A stretch of 12,138 bases of DNA from Kerstersia sp052103615 (GCF_052103615.1 NZ_JBQEKA010000091.1:1-12138); one strand, 5' to 3'. Counted from the first letter of the stretch, positions 1-7,596 are shown. Notes: generated by a model from the letters alone, not told the origin. Made by a program: numbers and translations.

Positions 1-90
1 GGAGTTTTCCTAGTGGGTAACCGGGCAACATCGAAAGAGTTTTCCCTTTTTCCTGCCGCTATCGGTTTTACGATTTCAATATTCAATCGT

Positions 91-109
91 AATAATGATA
101 ATACGTTTC
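91..109 (+). promoter_or_regulatory. Fur-box-like site in the leader of the first lipoprotein gene
   Basis: The 19 bases from 91 agree with the classical Fur consensus (GATAATGATAATCATTATC) at 14 of 19 positions by hand alignment. They contain two adjacent hexamers, AATAAT and GATAAT, and a degenerate third. The site lies in a locally AT-rich stretch about 60 bases upstream of the start at 170, where a promoter would be expected, and its GATAAT could itself serve as a -10 box. No convincing -35 box was found. If real, it would make the lipoprotein gene iron-repressed; AT-rich DNA can produce such matches by chance. Confidence 0.33.
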
Positions 110-169
110 GTTGTGACGCCATGAGCGCTGGATGCGCTGTGGCTGAAACCCCTACCGGAGAAACTCGAA

Positions 170-1391
170 ATGTCTTATCTCACTCGATTGGCAGCGACCA
201 GCGTTGCCGCATTGGCGCTGCACGGATGTGGCGGTGGTGGAGAAGGAGAGACCGCTAATCCCATTGAACCTGGCCAGGAAGAACCGGCAGCACCGGTCAG
301 CGTCGGCGCTTGTCAGGCTGTTGCTGGCGATTGTGTCGAGCAATTGGGCGTAGGGGATATCAGCAAGCTGGGAGATTGGAAGCTGGAGTCTTATATTGAT
401 CCGCCGAAGATTGTGATGTGCGAGGAAGATTGTATTCCCGCGGAGTTAAGCACCCGCAGCTTTGTTTATCCTGATGGATATTATGCAATGCCATATCCTG
501 CTTTAAAGACAGCAGGTGCCTCCTTTTTTTATGAAACACNNNNNNNNNNCAGATTACGGTGCCATACTAGTGGGTTATCCACGTGTTCAAAGAAAACGAA
601 ATGAATCCGAAGGGGTGAATGAAATTCACCTGAATTTGCCTTTCATTATCCTGTCGCAAGACGTAAGGCAAATATCACGGAGTCCTAGTGTATATCGGGA
701 CGGCTGGGCAATTGATGAGGCTGTTTTATTCAAAACTGATGCATCTGAGAACTTACGTGGAGGCTATTCTTTGAGTGGGCGCTACTTTACTCAGGGCGAC
801 TGGAGTACCAATTATTATGGCAGCAATGGAAATAGTTTCGATCTGGGGGATTCTGTTTACACGGGCTTCATGATTTACGACTCTGACGTATTGATGAAAA
901 TAAACGAAACTTACCCTTTGATGTGTCAGAATCGTTTTTCCATTGCGAAGAAAGGTAGCAAGGTGCCCAATGTGCGTACTGAAAGTATGCAATGCCTGGT
1001 TCAGTGGAAGGAAGATGATTGGCTTGTCATCAATGTGCCAACTGATACAACAATCAATAATCCCAGCCTGGCGGAAGGCATGGCCTTTCTGAATGAATAT
1101 ATTGAGAATGCTGCGCAAGACCCGAACACCGATCACTATATTTCATTAGTGGCAAAAAAATATACGGATATACAGGAAAAATGGGCGGCCGATGAGGCGG
1201 CGGACGTCTCGAATCTATCCAGTCTGGCAACTTATACCAAAAATGCCGTCTGGTCCTATACCGGGAGAAGCAATTCGATGACATTCGGCTCTGCGAGGCA
1301 CTGGATGCAATCCGTGACCAATGAATTGAACAAGCGTTATGACCCTACGCTGAGCCTGGAGCAAGGCAGGCTGGTGCCACGGGCGCACTAA
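170..1391 (+). CDS. Putative lipoprotein, interrupted by an assembly gap
   Basis: No family is recognised. The N-terminus is a lipoprotein signal: Arg6, a hydrophobic stretch, then LHG-Cys20, followed by a glycine-rich tether (GGGGEGE), so lipidation at Cys20 and an envelope location are expected. The ATG at 170 has GGAG at 157-160, nine bases upstream. The reading frame before the gap covers 123 codons. The frame after it, starting with Asp at 552, is offset by one base and runs 279 residues to TAA at 1389-1391. The two parts join in frame if the true gap length is a multiple of three, so one gene is the simplest reading. Cysteines fall in close pairs: 48/55 and 84/88, plus two after the gap, suggesting disulfides in an oxidising compartment. 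Base composition is more AT-rich than in the genes downstream. A real frameshift cannot be excluded. Confidence 0.72.
540..549. other. Assembly gap (ten Ns)
   Basis: Ten unresolved bases lie inside the first lipoprotein gene, directly after a seven-T run at 523-530 and ATGAAACAC. Ten is a common placeholder, so the length is probably not real. The flanking frames fit one protein only if the true length is divisible by three. Confidence 0.95.
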
Positions 1392-1401
1392 GCAGACGCA
1401 G

Positions 1402-1425
1402 GCCGGAAGGCATCGGCCTTTCGGC
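1402..1425 (+). terminator. Terminator-like hairpin after the first lipoprotein gene
   Basis: GCCGGAAGGC (1402-1411) pairs with GCCTTTCGGC (1416-1425) around the loop ATCG: ten pairs with one G-T wobble. It begins 11 bases after the stop of the first lipoprotein gene. There is no T run directly behind it, so it may be a weak terminator or an intercistronic stabilising hairpin rather than a full stop before the next lipoprotein gene. Confidence 0.45.
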
Positions 1426-1479
1426 GTCAGCGCGCCGTTTGCCAAGGCGGTTCCAGCGGCGATGCACGGAGAATACAAA

Positions 1480-4206
1480 ATGGTTCATCTTTCCCTGCCG
1501 GGGCGTGTGCGGTCGCGTGCCCGGCGGCTTGGCACGCCTGTATGGCTTTCCCTCATGCCTTGCATGAGCGACAAGGCCCGCTTGCGGCCAAATTTCAAAC
1601 GATCCGTGGGCATGCTGCTGGTCTGCAGCATGTTGGCGGCTTGCAGTGTCAGCGACCCAGAGAATAACGATCTGGCCATTGAAAGTTCGCAATATGAGGG
1701 CTGGCACAGTGTCTTTGAACCCAGGGATCTCTACGATGCCCAGGGTGTGGCGCGCTCTTATGAACTCAGCTTCGACGAAGAAGATCCAGGGCGTCCAATC
1801 GAATTTTCAAAGGTTGGTAGCGGTAAGGTGGAAGGCGTCCGGGAATATGCCGGGCTGTCGGGATTGATCTATACCCTGTGCGGATCCAGTACACGCGTCA
1901 ACTCGGCGACGGCCAAGCAGAATGCCATACTGGCCTATGGTCCGCCGATTGCCGCAGGCGACTTGCCGCCAGACTTTATCTTGGCCGACCCTTTGCTGGT
2001 CAGTTGCGACGATGCCGCGGCCTTAAGCACCGAAGACAGCGGTTACCTTGGCCGCCGCATTACCAGTGTTGCTGGTGTATTGAAATTCGGCAGTTATGCC
2101 ATAGACGCGAATGGCCGTTATTCAGGCAGCTACGGCTATGAAAGCCGCGGCCAGAATAGCGGTCATGTACAGTTCTACCGCCATCCGCAAAGCGGCCAGC
2201 TGGCAGCAGTCATTTCTATGCATTATCTGGATAGGGGCAGTAGCAAATTCGGGCGTGTCGTGCTGTTCGACCAAGGGCAGGGCGCGCAGAGCACCGGTGT
2301 CAGTAATCGCTATACCAGTGGCTATCAATCCTGGAATGCGCAGCTGAAACGCACCTTGCTGGATTATCACCCGGTGCTGGATGCTGACCGGCAGCCATTG
2401 GGCTATATGCTGGAACACGCCATGGAACCCTTGTCGCCCACGCTGTTGCCCGTAGGGAGCGATGCCAGCTATGCCCAGGGAATTGCTGATATCGCGTATG
2501 TTGTCTGCAGCCAGCCGGCTAACCATTTGGTGGCGGATCCTGGCCAGCCTGCGCTGGCGGATAATCAGGCGTTTTATCTGCGCTATGCTCAGGCACTGGC
2601 GCCGCAGGCGGCGGCTGTCGCTGATGCAAGTCTGGCGCGTGCGCTGGACGGTTGCCAGCCCGGCAATGAGATGGCATTGCAGGTGAAGGTAAGCAACCAG
2701 CGTACTCAAGTCATCATCGCCCAGCAAAAAAGCTATGACGTTGCAGAGGACGGCAGCTTCGGGGATGCCGCTGCGTCTGGCAAAGTGCGCCTCTTCCATA
2801 ACCGGCAAGGTCATTTGCTGGCTCTCTACCGCTACCGTGATGCTTCAGGCAACCATGTGGGGCTGCGTACCAACGCGCCCGGTGAAATTGTGGCTACCGA
2901 CTTTACCCGAACGCCTCACTGGCATTCCCTGGAGGCAGACGGCAGCAGCAAACCTTACGCGGCGGCACGGCGCTTCAACAAATTGGCCTGGTTCCGGCCA
3001 CAGGATGAGAGAGGTCAGTTCCGCCGGGTAACACGCAGCGTGGCCTATAAGGATGTGGCGTTCGCCGTGTGCGACTTGGATACCATGATGAGTGACTGGC
3101 CGCTTGAAATGGACGGCCTGCTGGATGCTAATACCACCTTTCTGTTGCACGATAGCTTGCGTAAACTGGATGCGGCCGGGCGGCTAGGACGTAGCACCAA
3201 GGATGTCCGGCATGTGATGAATACCTGCAATCGGATAACGACCAACCTGGATTTGACCTTCGAGGTTGCAGATGGCGCTGTATATGCCGTGCTGAGCGGC
3301 ATAGGCACACCGCTGAAAAGTCCGCTAGATGCCCAGGGCAATTTCAATCGAAATGGACTCTCGGGCCACGCAGATTTCTATCTGGATGCAGATAACCGCC
3401 TGGTGATCGCCTATGCCTTTCATCTGAATGACAAGGTAGGCGGCAAATCCGGCAGGGGCATCGCCCTGGAGAGCGCACCGGCCGCCCATGGGCAACAGAA
3501 TGCCGTCTGGCAGCAGGCAGATGGCCCATGGGCCAGGACGTTTACGTCTGGAAATAGTTATGTCGCTCTTGCACACGCCAATAATGCTGCGCCGATGAAA
3601 ACCCGTACCGGATGGCCAACGCGCATCAACCGATATGCGTATTTGCCGCGAGACGTCATGGCCTGGCAAGGTGTTGCAGGGCAGGCTTACTTCTTATGCG
3701 AAGACTATTTCTATGTAGATGGGGTGTACCGCAATAGGGAAACCGGAGATTTTCTGCCTGGTTACAACATGGATAACGCCGCTGAGTTTCGCCGCGAGAT
3801 GCCGCATCTGATTGTGCGCGGGTTGATCGTAACCGGCGAAGTCACGGGCTACAGATTCACCAATCTGACATTCAACGATTTTGCGTTGACGCACTCAGTG
3901 CAAACCTGCCGGCATAGTGACAACCCGGCTGGGACTGCGGGCGTTCAAGCCTACGGCTATGAAAACGGTGCGTTTTATGCTCGTAACCATCAGGGGGTTC
4001 AAGCGGGCGGCAATCGCGGTTTTTCTTTCACCAGCGGCTGGGGAGAGGGCGGGCATGCCGATTCCGCCTTGTTCCTGACCGACGCCAACGAAGCCGTCAT
4101 GGCGTATCGCTATTACTTGGATTCGAACGATGAATCAAAGGGTATCGCGTATGGCCTGATGTTCGGCTCTGACGCCAGGGATATGCCTGTGGTGGGATCC
4201 GACTGA
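1480..4206 (+). CDS. Large lipoprotein with four Trp/Cys-pair repeats
   Basis: No known family is recognised. The ATG at 1480 has GGAGA at 1468-1472, seven bases upstream, and gives 908 residues. An upstream ATG at 1462 has a poorer ribosome site. Starts at 1555 or 1564 would give a more usual short signal peptide but lack a ribosome site. A hydrophobic segment ends in MLAA-Cys55, a clear lipobox, so the mature protein should be lipid-anchored and exported. Apart from Cys55 the mature chain has exactly eight cysteines, in four pairs: 134/176, 343/392, 531/583 and 740/810. Each pair follows a Trp (75, 285, 481, 684) by 50-59 residues and is followed by an aromatic, Gly-rich strand block with motifs such as SGHADFYLD and LVIAYAFHLND. 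This indicates four domains of about 200 residues, probably beta-rich and each with one disulfide. It may be co-transcribed with the lipoprotein gene upstream. Surface binding or adhesion is only a guess. Confidence 0.85.
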   Translation: MVHLSLPGRVRSRARRLGTPVWLSLMPCMSDKARLRPNFKRSVGMLLVCSMLAACSVSDPENNDLAIESSQYEGWHSVFEPRDLYDAQGVARSYELSFDEEDPGRPIEFSKVGSGKVEGVREYAGLSGLIYTLCGSSTRVNSATAKQNAILAYGPPIAAGDLPPDFILADPLLVSCDDAAALSTEDSGYLGRRITSVAGVLKFGSYAIDANGRYSGSYGYESRGQNSGHVQFYRHPQSGQLAAVISMHYLDRGSSKFGRVVLFDQGQGAQSTGVSNRYTSGYQSWNAQLKRTLLDYHPVLDADRQPLGYMLEHAMEPLSPTLLPVGSDASYAQGIADIAYVVCSQPANHLVADPGQPALADNQAFYLRYAQALAPQAAAVADASLARALDGCQPGNEMALQVKVSNQRTQVIIAQQKSYDVAEDGSFGDAAASGKVRLFHNRQGHLLALYRYRDASGNHVGLRTNAPGEIVATDFTRTPHWHSLEADGSSKPYAAARRFNKLAWFRPQDERGQFRRVTRSVAYKDVAFAVCDLDTMMSDWPLEMDGLLDANTTFLLHDSLRKLDAAGRLGRSTKDVRHVMNTCNRITTNLDLTFEVADGAVYAVLSGIGTPLKSPLDAQGNFNRNGLSGHADFYLDADNRLVIAYAFHLNDKVGGKSGRGIALESAPAAHGQQNAVWQQADGPWARTFTSGNSYVALAHANNAAPMKTRTGWPTRINRYAYLPRDVMAWQGVAGQAYFLCEDYFYVDGVYRNRETGDFLPGYNMDNAAEFRREMPHLIVRGLIVTGEVTGYRFTNLTFNDFALTHSVQTCRHSDNPAGTAGVQAYGYENGAFYARNHQGVQAGGNRGFSFTSGWGEGGHADSALFLTDANEAVMAYRYYLDSNDESKGIAYGLMFGSDARDMPVVGSD
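1702..4203 (+). repeat. Four protein-level repeats in the large lipoprotein
   Basis: These are diverged repeats, visible in the protein and not as DNA repeats. Repeat anchors in residues from the 1480 start are: Trp75-Cys134-Cys176, Trp285-Cys343-Cys392, Trp481-Cys531-Cys583 and Trp684-Cys740-Cys810. Trp-to-Trp spacing is 210, 196 and 203 residues. The first Cys sits in a similar hydrophobic strand each time (IYTLC, AYVVC, AFAVC, AYFLC). A block of the type G-H/K-x-x-F/L-x-x-D/N-x-x-x-x-L-x-x-x-Y-x-Y/F follows the second Cys. The last unit runs to the C-terminus. Divergence between units indicates old duplication rather than recent tandem copying. Confidence 0.75.
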
Positions 4207-4246
4207 CCTCTTATTGGACGTTCCAACCAACCTTGGGGTGCATGGA

Positions 4247-4275
4247 AAGCAGGCTTGAGGCCGCCAAGCCTGCTT
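4247..4275 (+). terminator. Terminator-like hairpin after the large lipoprotein gene
   Basis: AAGCAGGCTTG (4247-4257) and CAAGCCTGCTT (4265-4275) pair perfectly over 11 bases around a seven-base loop, 41 bases after the TGA stop. The T-rich stretch (GGTTTGTTTATT) comes only about 12 bases later, so the U-tract is displaced. It probably ends or attenuates the lipoprotein transcript. Confidence 0.6.
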
Positions 4276-4360
4276 CTGGCAGCAAGGTTTGTTTATTAAA
4301 GTAAATCCTTCAATAACCTGCCCTGTATCAGTGTCTTCGAATGTTTCAGGCTTATAAAAT

Positions 4361-4391
4361 GATAAAAATACGACTCATTGTTATTTTTATC
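4361..4391 (+). promoter_or_regulatory. AT-rich perfect inverted repeat, candidate operator, next to a -10-like box
   Basis: GATAAAAATA (4361-4370) and TATTTTTATC (4382-4391) are perfect reverse complements separated by 11 bases, giving a 21-base spacing between arms, about two helical turns. Directly upstream, TATAAA/TAAAAT (4353-4360) could be a -10 box, although no -35 box is convincing. An inverted repeat at the start of transcription is a classic operator position. The 313-base gap between the lipoprotein and the exported-protein gene otherwise holds the hairpin at 4247-4275 and a GC-richer leader from about 4400 in which I see nothing definite. Confidence 0.35.
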
Positions 4392-4519
4392 TATATCGGC
4401 ATCCCCCCGCCTGACGGATATCAGTCGGATGCCATGGCAGCAGCCGCAGTCCCGTCGGCGGACGGAGTCAGGCCCGCCTGTTTCCCGGCATGGTGTTTTC
4501 TCTCTCTGGAGCAGTCATC

Positions 4520-6055
4520 ATGAAGGTCATGAATTACAAGGCAGTGGTGCTTTCTGTGTTGGCGGGCTTGCTGGCGGCGGGTGGCGCCCAGGCAGGCATC
4601 ACCAAGGTAGGCAAGGTCTATTCCGGCGCCAAGCCGGCTGACAAGCCTTACCAAATGGTGCACGTGGGCAGCGAAGTCGGGAATGGCATGGGGAATGCTG
4701 TTTATGTCGCGTTTTTTGCGACGCGCACGGATGATCCGGGGAATACGGCTCCGCGGCTGGACCAGAACAATGTTCTTGAGCCAGCACCGAATACGGAAGA
4801 GGGCTTTGCGTATGACATTACCGGCTATCCCGCCTTCTTGCGCATTCCGGACGGCGCCAACGATGCCAGCCAGACGCAAGTATGGGCATTTCCGGCATGC
4901 GCGCCTTATGCATTGCCGACTGCCAGCGAGCGTCGGATCTTCCTGGATCGAGTGGAAATTTTGGAGGAGTTTGGTCCCCAACCTCGTCCTGTTAATTCGG
5001 CTCGCCCCGATTGGGATGCCAGCACTTGGACAGCCTTCCTTCAGCCTTTGCATGGCATGGACTATTCTGCCAGCCGCGGCGAACTGGTTGGCGGCCTGAC
5101 GTTCCTGGGCAAGATTTTGCGCTGGAACCTGAATGTGCCGGGAACGATGGCCAACGCCAGCGGCGTGTGCAACCCGGATTCCCTGGCCGTGGGGCAGATC
5201 ACCCGCAGCAGGCTGATCAAATATAGCCCGGACAGCGGCAAGGTCATTGCTGCCTTGCGTGGCAATGAAGAGGATATCAATGACGCTAACGCGCTACTTC
5301 AATTAAGAAAATTCAGCCCCGATTCGGTGGATGGGGCAACGAATCTGTTGAATCCCGGCGTTGCGCCGCTCATTGCCGATGCGACGACTGGCCACGCGAT
5401 CTATGTCACCCCTCATGCGACCTACACGGGCGGCAGTGGCTTCCGGCGCATTACGCTGAATAACGGCACGCCAGACGATGTCGTGGACTTCAGTTTCGCC
5501 ACAGGCAGCGCGCCGACCAAACCCGTCAGTTTCCTGAATATGGTGGTGCAGGAAAATGCCAGCGGTGAACCGACGCGTATCTATGCCTTGAATAGCCGCG
5601 ACTGGGACCCGGACGAGCTGATGACGGTGCCGGCCGCGCCTGATGCGGCGACGCTGGCGGCCTACAAGAGCGCCTTCGCCACGGCGGCAAGCGCATTCGG
5701 CGCGGGTTTGTATATTTATGATGTCAGCGCCTATGACCCTATCAACGAGGAATATGTCCTGACCAAAGTGACGGACATCCCTGCGGTGCAGCCGGTAGAG
5801 CTGGTGCTCGATGGCAACCGCCTGTTCTTCAATGACCGTATCGGCCAGGAATTGGTGGAAGTGGATGTCTCGTTGGCACTTCCCGCCAAGGTCGGCACGC
5901 TGGCAACGGAGTGCCTGAGCAGCAATCTGATCAAGGGGGCCGGTAAAACGCTGTACCTGACGTCGATCTGGTCGGAGCAGCTGTATAGCGTGGGCGCCAC
6001 CCTCAGCGGCGCGGCATGCAATGCGGTGGAGAAATACAACTACACCAGCAACTAG
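4520..6055 (+). CDS. Sec-exported protein of unknown function, possibly beta-propeller
   Basis: The start is the ATG at 4520, with GGAG at 4508-4511 eight bases upstream; a longer frame from 4490 lacks such a site. The product has 511 residues. The first ~26 form a classical signal peptide: Lys2 and Lys7, a hydrophobic core (AVVLSVLAGLLAAG), and a likely cut after AQA. No lipobox is present, so the mature protein should be periplasmic or secreted. It contains four cysteines (127, 217, 465, 500). The C-terminal half shows repeated strand patterns (GLYIYDVSAYD, LVLDGNRLFFNDRIG, LVEVDVS, KTLYLTSIWSEQLYSV) like those of beta-propeller blades, which is an inference from pattern only. It has its own ribosome site, and a hairpin follows it, so it may be transcribed alone. 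A 60-codon frame from 4341 overlaps its start as ATGA but has no ribosome site. Confidence 0.8.
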   Translation: MKVMNYKAVVLSVLAGLLAAGGAQAGITKVGKVYSGAKPADKPYQMVHVGSEVGNGMGNAVYVAFFATRTDDPGNTAPRLDQNNVLEPAPNTEEGFAYDITGYPAFLRIPDGANDASQTQVWAFPACAPYALPTASERRIFLDRVEILEEFGPQPRPVNSARPDWDASTWTAFLQPLHGMDYSASRGELVGGLTFLGKILRWNLNVPGTMANASGVCNPDSLAVGQITRSRLIKYSPDSGKVIAALRGNEEDINDANALLQLRKFSPDSVDGATNLLNPGVAPLIADATTGHAIYVTPHATYTGGSGFRRITLNNGTPDDVVDFSFATGSAPTKPVSFLNMVVQENASGEPTRIYALNSRDWDPDELMTVPAAPDAATLAAYKSAFATAASAFGAGLYIYDVSAYDPINEEYVLTKVTDIPAVQPVELVLDGNRLFFNDRIGQELVEVDVSLALPAKVGTLATECLSSNLIKGAGKTLYLTSIWSEQLYSVGATLSGAACNAVEKYNYTSN

Positions 6056-6093
6056 TCCGCCGCTTGAAAAGGCCCGGCATTGAGCCGTGCTGA

Positions 6094-6135
6094 CAGCGGC
6101 ACGCGGCGGCGTTTGATGCCCGCCGCGTGCCGTTG
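6094..6135 (+). terminator. Very strong GC hairpin after the exported-protein gene
   Basis: CGGCACGCGGCGG (6097-6109) pairs perfectly with CCGCCGCGTGCCG (6120-6132) around a ten-base loop. The stem extends outward by three more pairs, one a G-T wobble, to 6094 and 6135. It lies 38 bases after the TAG stop. The downstream sequence (TTGCGATTT) is only moderately T-rich. It is probably the terminator of the exported-protein gene. The rest of the 255-base gap before 6311 shows no clear promoter. Confidence 0.6.
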
Positions 6136-6310
6136 CGATTTGCTGGCGCCCTGTGGCCCTTGCCGTCGCCAGCGATGAATGCCACAGGTCCTGATGGCTG
6201 GATGGCTGGCGGGCTGGGCGCAGCAAAGTGTGCCGATTTGATCACTGCGGGGATAGCCGGCGTTGTGCTGTGCAGCTAGGCTGACGAGGTTCCGTGTTTC
6301 AGGGTTTGCC

Positions 6311-7522
6311 ATGCAAGCAGCCGCAATATCCGACCCCGCGTTTTTTAGCCGCCATGGTTTATGGTCGGCTTTGCAGCGCTACCAGTTTTTGGCGGCTGCG
6401 GCTGTTCCCTGGTGCTGGCTGGATCAGCACCCCGTGTGCGCGCACCGGGTAACCGATCCGGAAAATGAAGGGGAAGCCGAATATCAGCTTGATATGTCTG
6501 GCCAGCGTTTCCTGGCCGCGCGAGTGGCGGCTGGCCCGGCTAGCCGCCAGTTGCTGCCCGTCAGGCGCAGAACTGATGCGGATGGCCGCTGGAAGGATGC
6601 GCTGGACGTCTATTTCCAGCCATGCCTGCAACTGTTCTGGCCATCATTGCATGCTTTGATAGATTGGCGTCAGCCGCCGCAATTTCTGGATAAAGAGTTG
6701 CAGGCGCTGACCTTGTCGAAAGGCCGCAACCGGCGCTATGTCGATAAGCTGGCATCGGTGCAACTGCTTCAGGGCGAGCGGATATGCCTGCTGGTGCATA
6801 TGGAAGTCCAGGCTCGCCTGCAGGCCGGTTTCGCCGGCCGCATGTTTGAGTACTTTGTGCGTCTGCGCGAAACATACCCGGACCAGCCTATTGTGCAATT
6901 GGCTATCGTCACGCGCGGCCGACCAGATCAAGACAGGCTGGCCTATTGTTATGAGCCATTAGGGAAGAATTTTCTGAGCCTGAATTTTTCTCTGCCAATG
7001 TTAAATTTGCAGGGCTGGCGCGACCGTGACGCCGAGCTGGCGGCGCTGGCCGCGCACAATCCATTTGCATTGCTTGTTCAGGCGGAATTAGCCGCGGCCA
7101 GGCAGGATTCGCCATCAGACCGTCTGCAGCACAAAGTCCGTTTGCTGCGCCAGCTATATCGCCACGGCTATGGCGGGCTGGATTTCCGCCGTCTGTTTGC
7201 TTTTCTGGATGGCATCTTGGGCTTGCCTCCTGAACAGGAAATCCAGTTTGTTCGCGCCATGAACCACATCGACAGCCAGGCAGGGGGATCCAACATGCCA
7301 TACATTACCAGCATCGAAAGAGTCGCCATCGGCCGGGGCCGTCTGGAAGGGAAGGCCGAAGGCATGCGTGACGCCTTGCGCTGCTTGCTGGAACAGCGCT
7401 TTGGCCGTTTGCCGGAAACAGCCAGGGAGCGCTTGCAGCAAGCGGGCCAGGAAGACTTGCAGCACGGCCTGAGCCAGGTGTTGAAGGCCCATTCACTGGA
7501 TGAAGTGTTGCCGCGGCAATAA
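6311..7522 (+). CDS. Rpn/DUF4351-family protein with PD-(D/E)XK nuclease fold
   Basis: The protein (403 residues) resembles the recombination-promoting nuclease / putative transposase family with a C-terminal DUF4351 segment. The start at 6311 has AGGGT (6301-6305) six bases upstream; an upstream in-frame ATG at 6263 lacks a ribosome site. Visible landmarks in order are: DVYFQPCLQLFWPSLHALID and FLDKEL in the N-terminal third; a nuclease core with Asp145 (YVDK) and Glu165-x-Gln167 (LVHMEVQ), followed by FAGRMFEYFVRL; and, at the C-terminus, GRGRLEGKAEG and LLEQRFGRLP, typical of DUF4351. In characterised members such as E. coli RpnA the fold is a DNA endonuclease that raises RecA-independent recombination. 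These proteins are often called transposases but are not proven to transpose. The Asp and ExQ residues are present, so activity is plausible. It sits alone between the envelope cassette and rpsB, on the same strand, and ends 38 bases before the rpsB promoter. Confidence 0.87.
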   Translation: MQAAAISDPAFFSRHGLWSALQRYQFLAAAAVPWCWLDQHPVCAHRVTDPENEGEAEYQLDMSGQRFLAARVAAGPASRQLLPVRRRTDADGRWKDALDVYFQPCLQLFWPSLHALIDWRQPPQFLDKELQALTLSKGRNRRYVDKLASVQLLQGERICLLVHMEVQARLQAGFAGRMFEYFVRLRETYPDQPIVQLAIVTRGRPDQDRLAYCYEPLGKNFLSLNFSLPMLNLQGWRDRDAELAALAAHNPFALLVQAELAAARQDSPSDRLQHKVRLLRQLYRHGYGGLDFRRLFAFLDGILGLPPEQEIQFVRAMNHIDSQAGGSNMPYITSIERVAIGRGRLEGKAEGMRDALRCLLEQRFGRLPETARERLQQAGQEDLQHGLSQVLKAHSLDEVLPRQ

Positions 7523-7559
7523 TTTCACATGGTATTGACAGTTTTCCGCCAATTTCGTC

Positions 7560-7589
7560 TTGAAGCAAGGCCCTGAAAAATAGTAGAAT
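7560..7589 (+). promoter_or_regulatory. rpsB promoter
   Basis: TTGAAG (7560-7565) and TAGAAT (7584-7589) are separated by 18 bases, a good sigma-70-type match, with TAGAAT being five of six to TATAAT. Transcription would begin near 7596, giving a leader of about 170 nt. A perfect TTGACA at 7535-7540 also lies upstream but has no -10 box at a suitable distance. Confidence 0.7.
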
Positions 7590-7596
7590 AGCGGGC

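Noticed and set aside
2..45. Direct repeat GAGTTTTCC at 2-10 and 37-45
   Set aside because: Nine bases in AT-rich sequence at the window edge, with no third copy or symmetry to support a binding site.
13..258. 81-codon frame overlapping the first lipoprotein start
   Set aside because: It has no ribosome site and overlaps the well-supported lipoprotein signal sequence in another frame.
516..604. Separate gene starting at the ATG at 516
   Set aside because: There is no ribosome site and the ATG is only the out-of-frame reading before the gap; the frame after the gap is better joined to the lipoprotein start at 170.
4367..4377. Eleven-base identity (AATACGACTCA) to the phage T7 promoter core
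   Set aside because: The initiation part of the T7 promoter does not match and no T7-like polymerase context is present; probably chance within the AT-rich inverted repeat.
4341..4523. 60-codon frame ending in ATGA overlap with the exported-protein start
   Set aside because: Translational coupling was considered, but neither ATG (4341, 4359) has a ribosome site, and the downstream gene has a good one of its own.
6193..6208. Tandem GATGGCTG pair
   Set aside because: Two short copies in GC-rich intergenic DNA are not enough to call a repeat element.
5303..6226. 307-codon open frame on the minus strand
   Set aside because: It is antisense to the exported-protein gene, its product is rich in Arg and His in the manner of shadow frames, and it crosses the terminator hairpin.
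6311..7522. Complete mobile element around the Rpn-family gene
   Set aside because: No terminal inverted repeats or target duplication were found at its flanks; the hairpin at 6094-6135 has no partner downstream of the gene.
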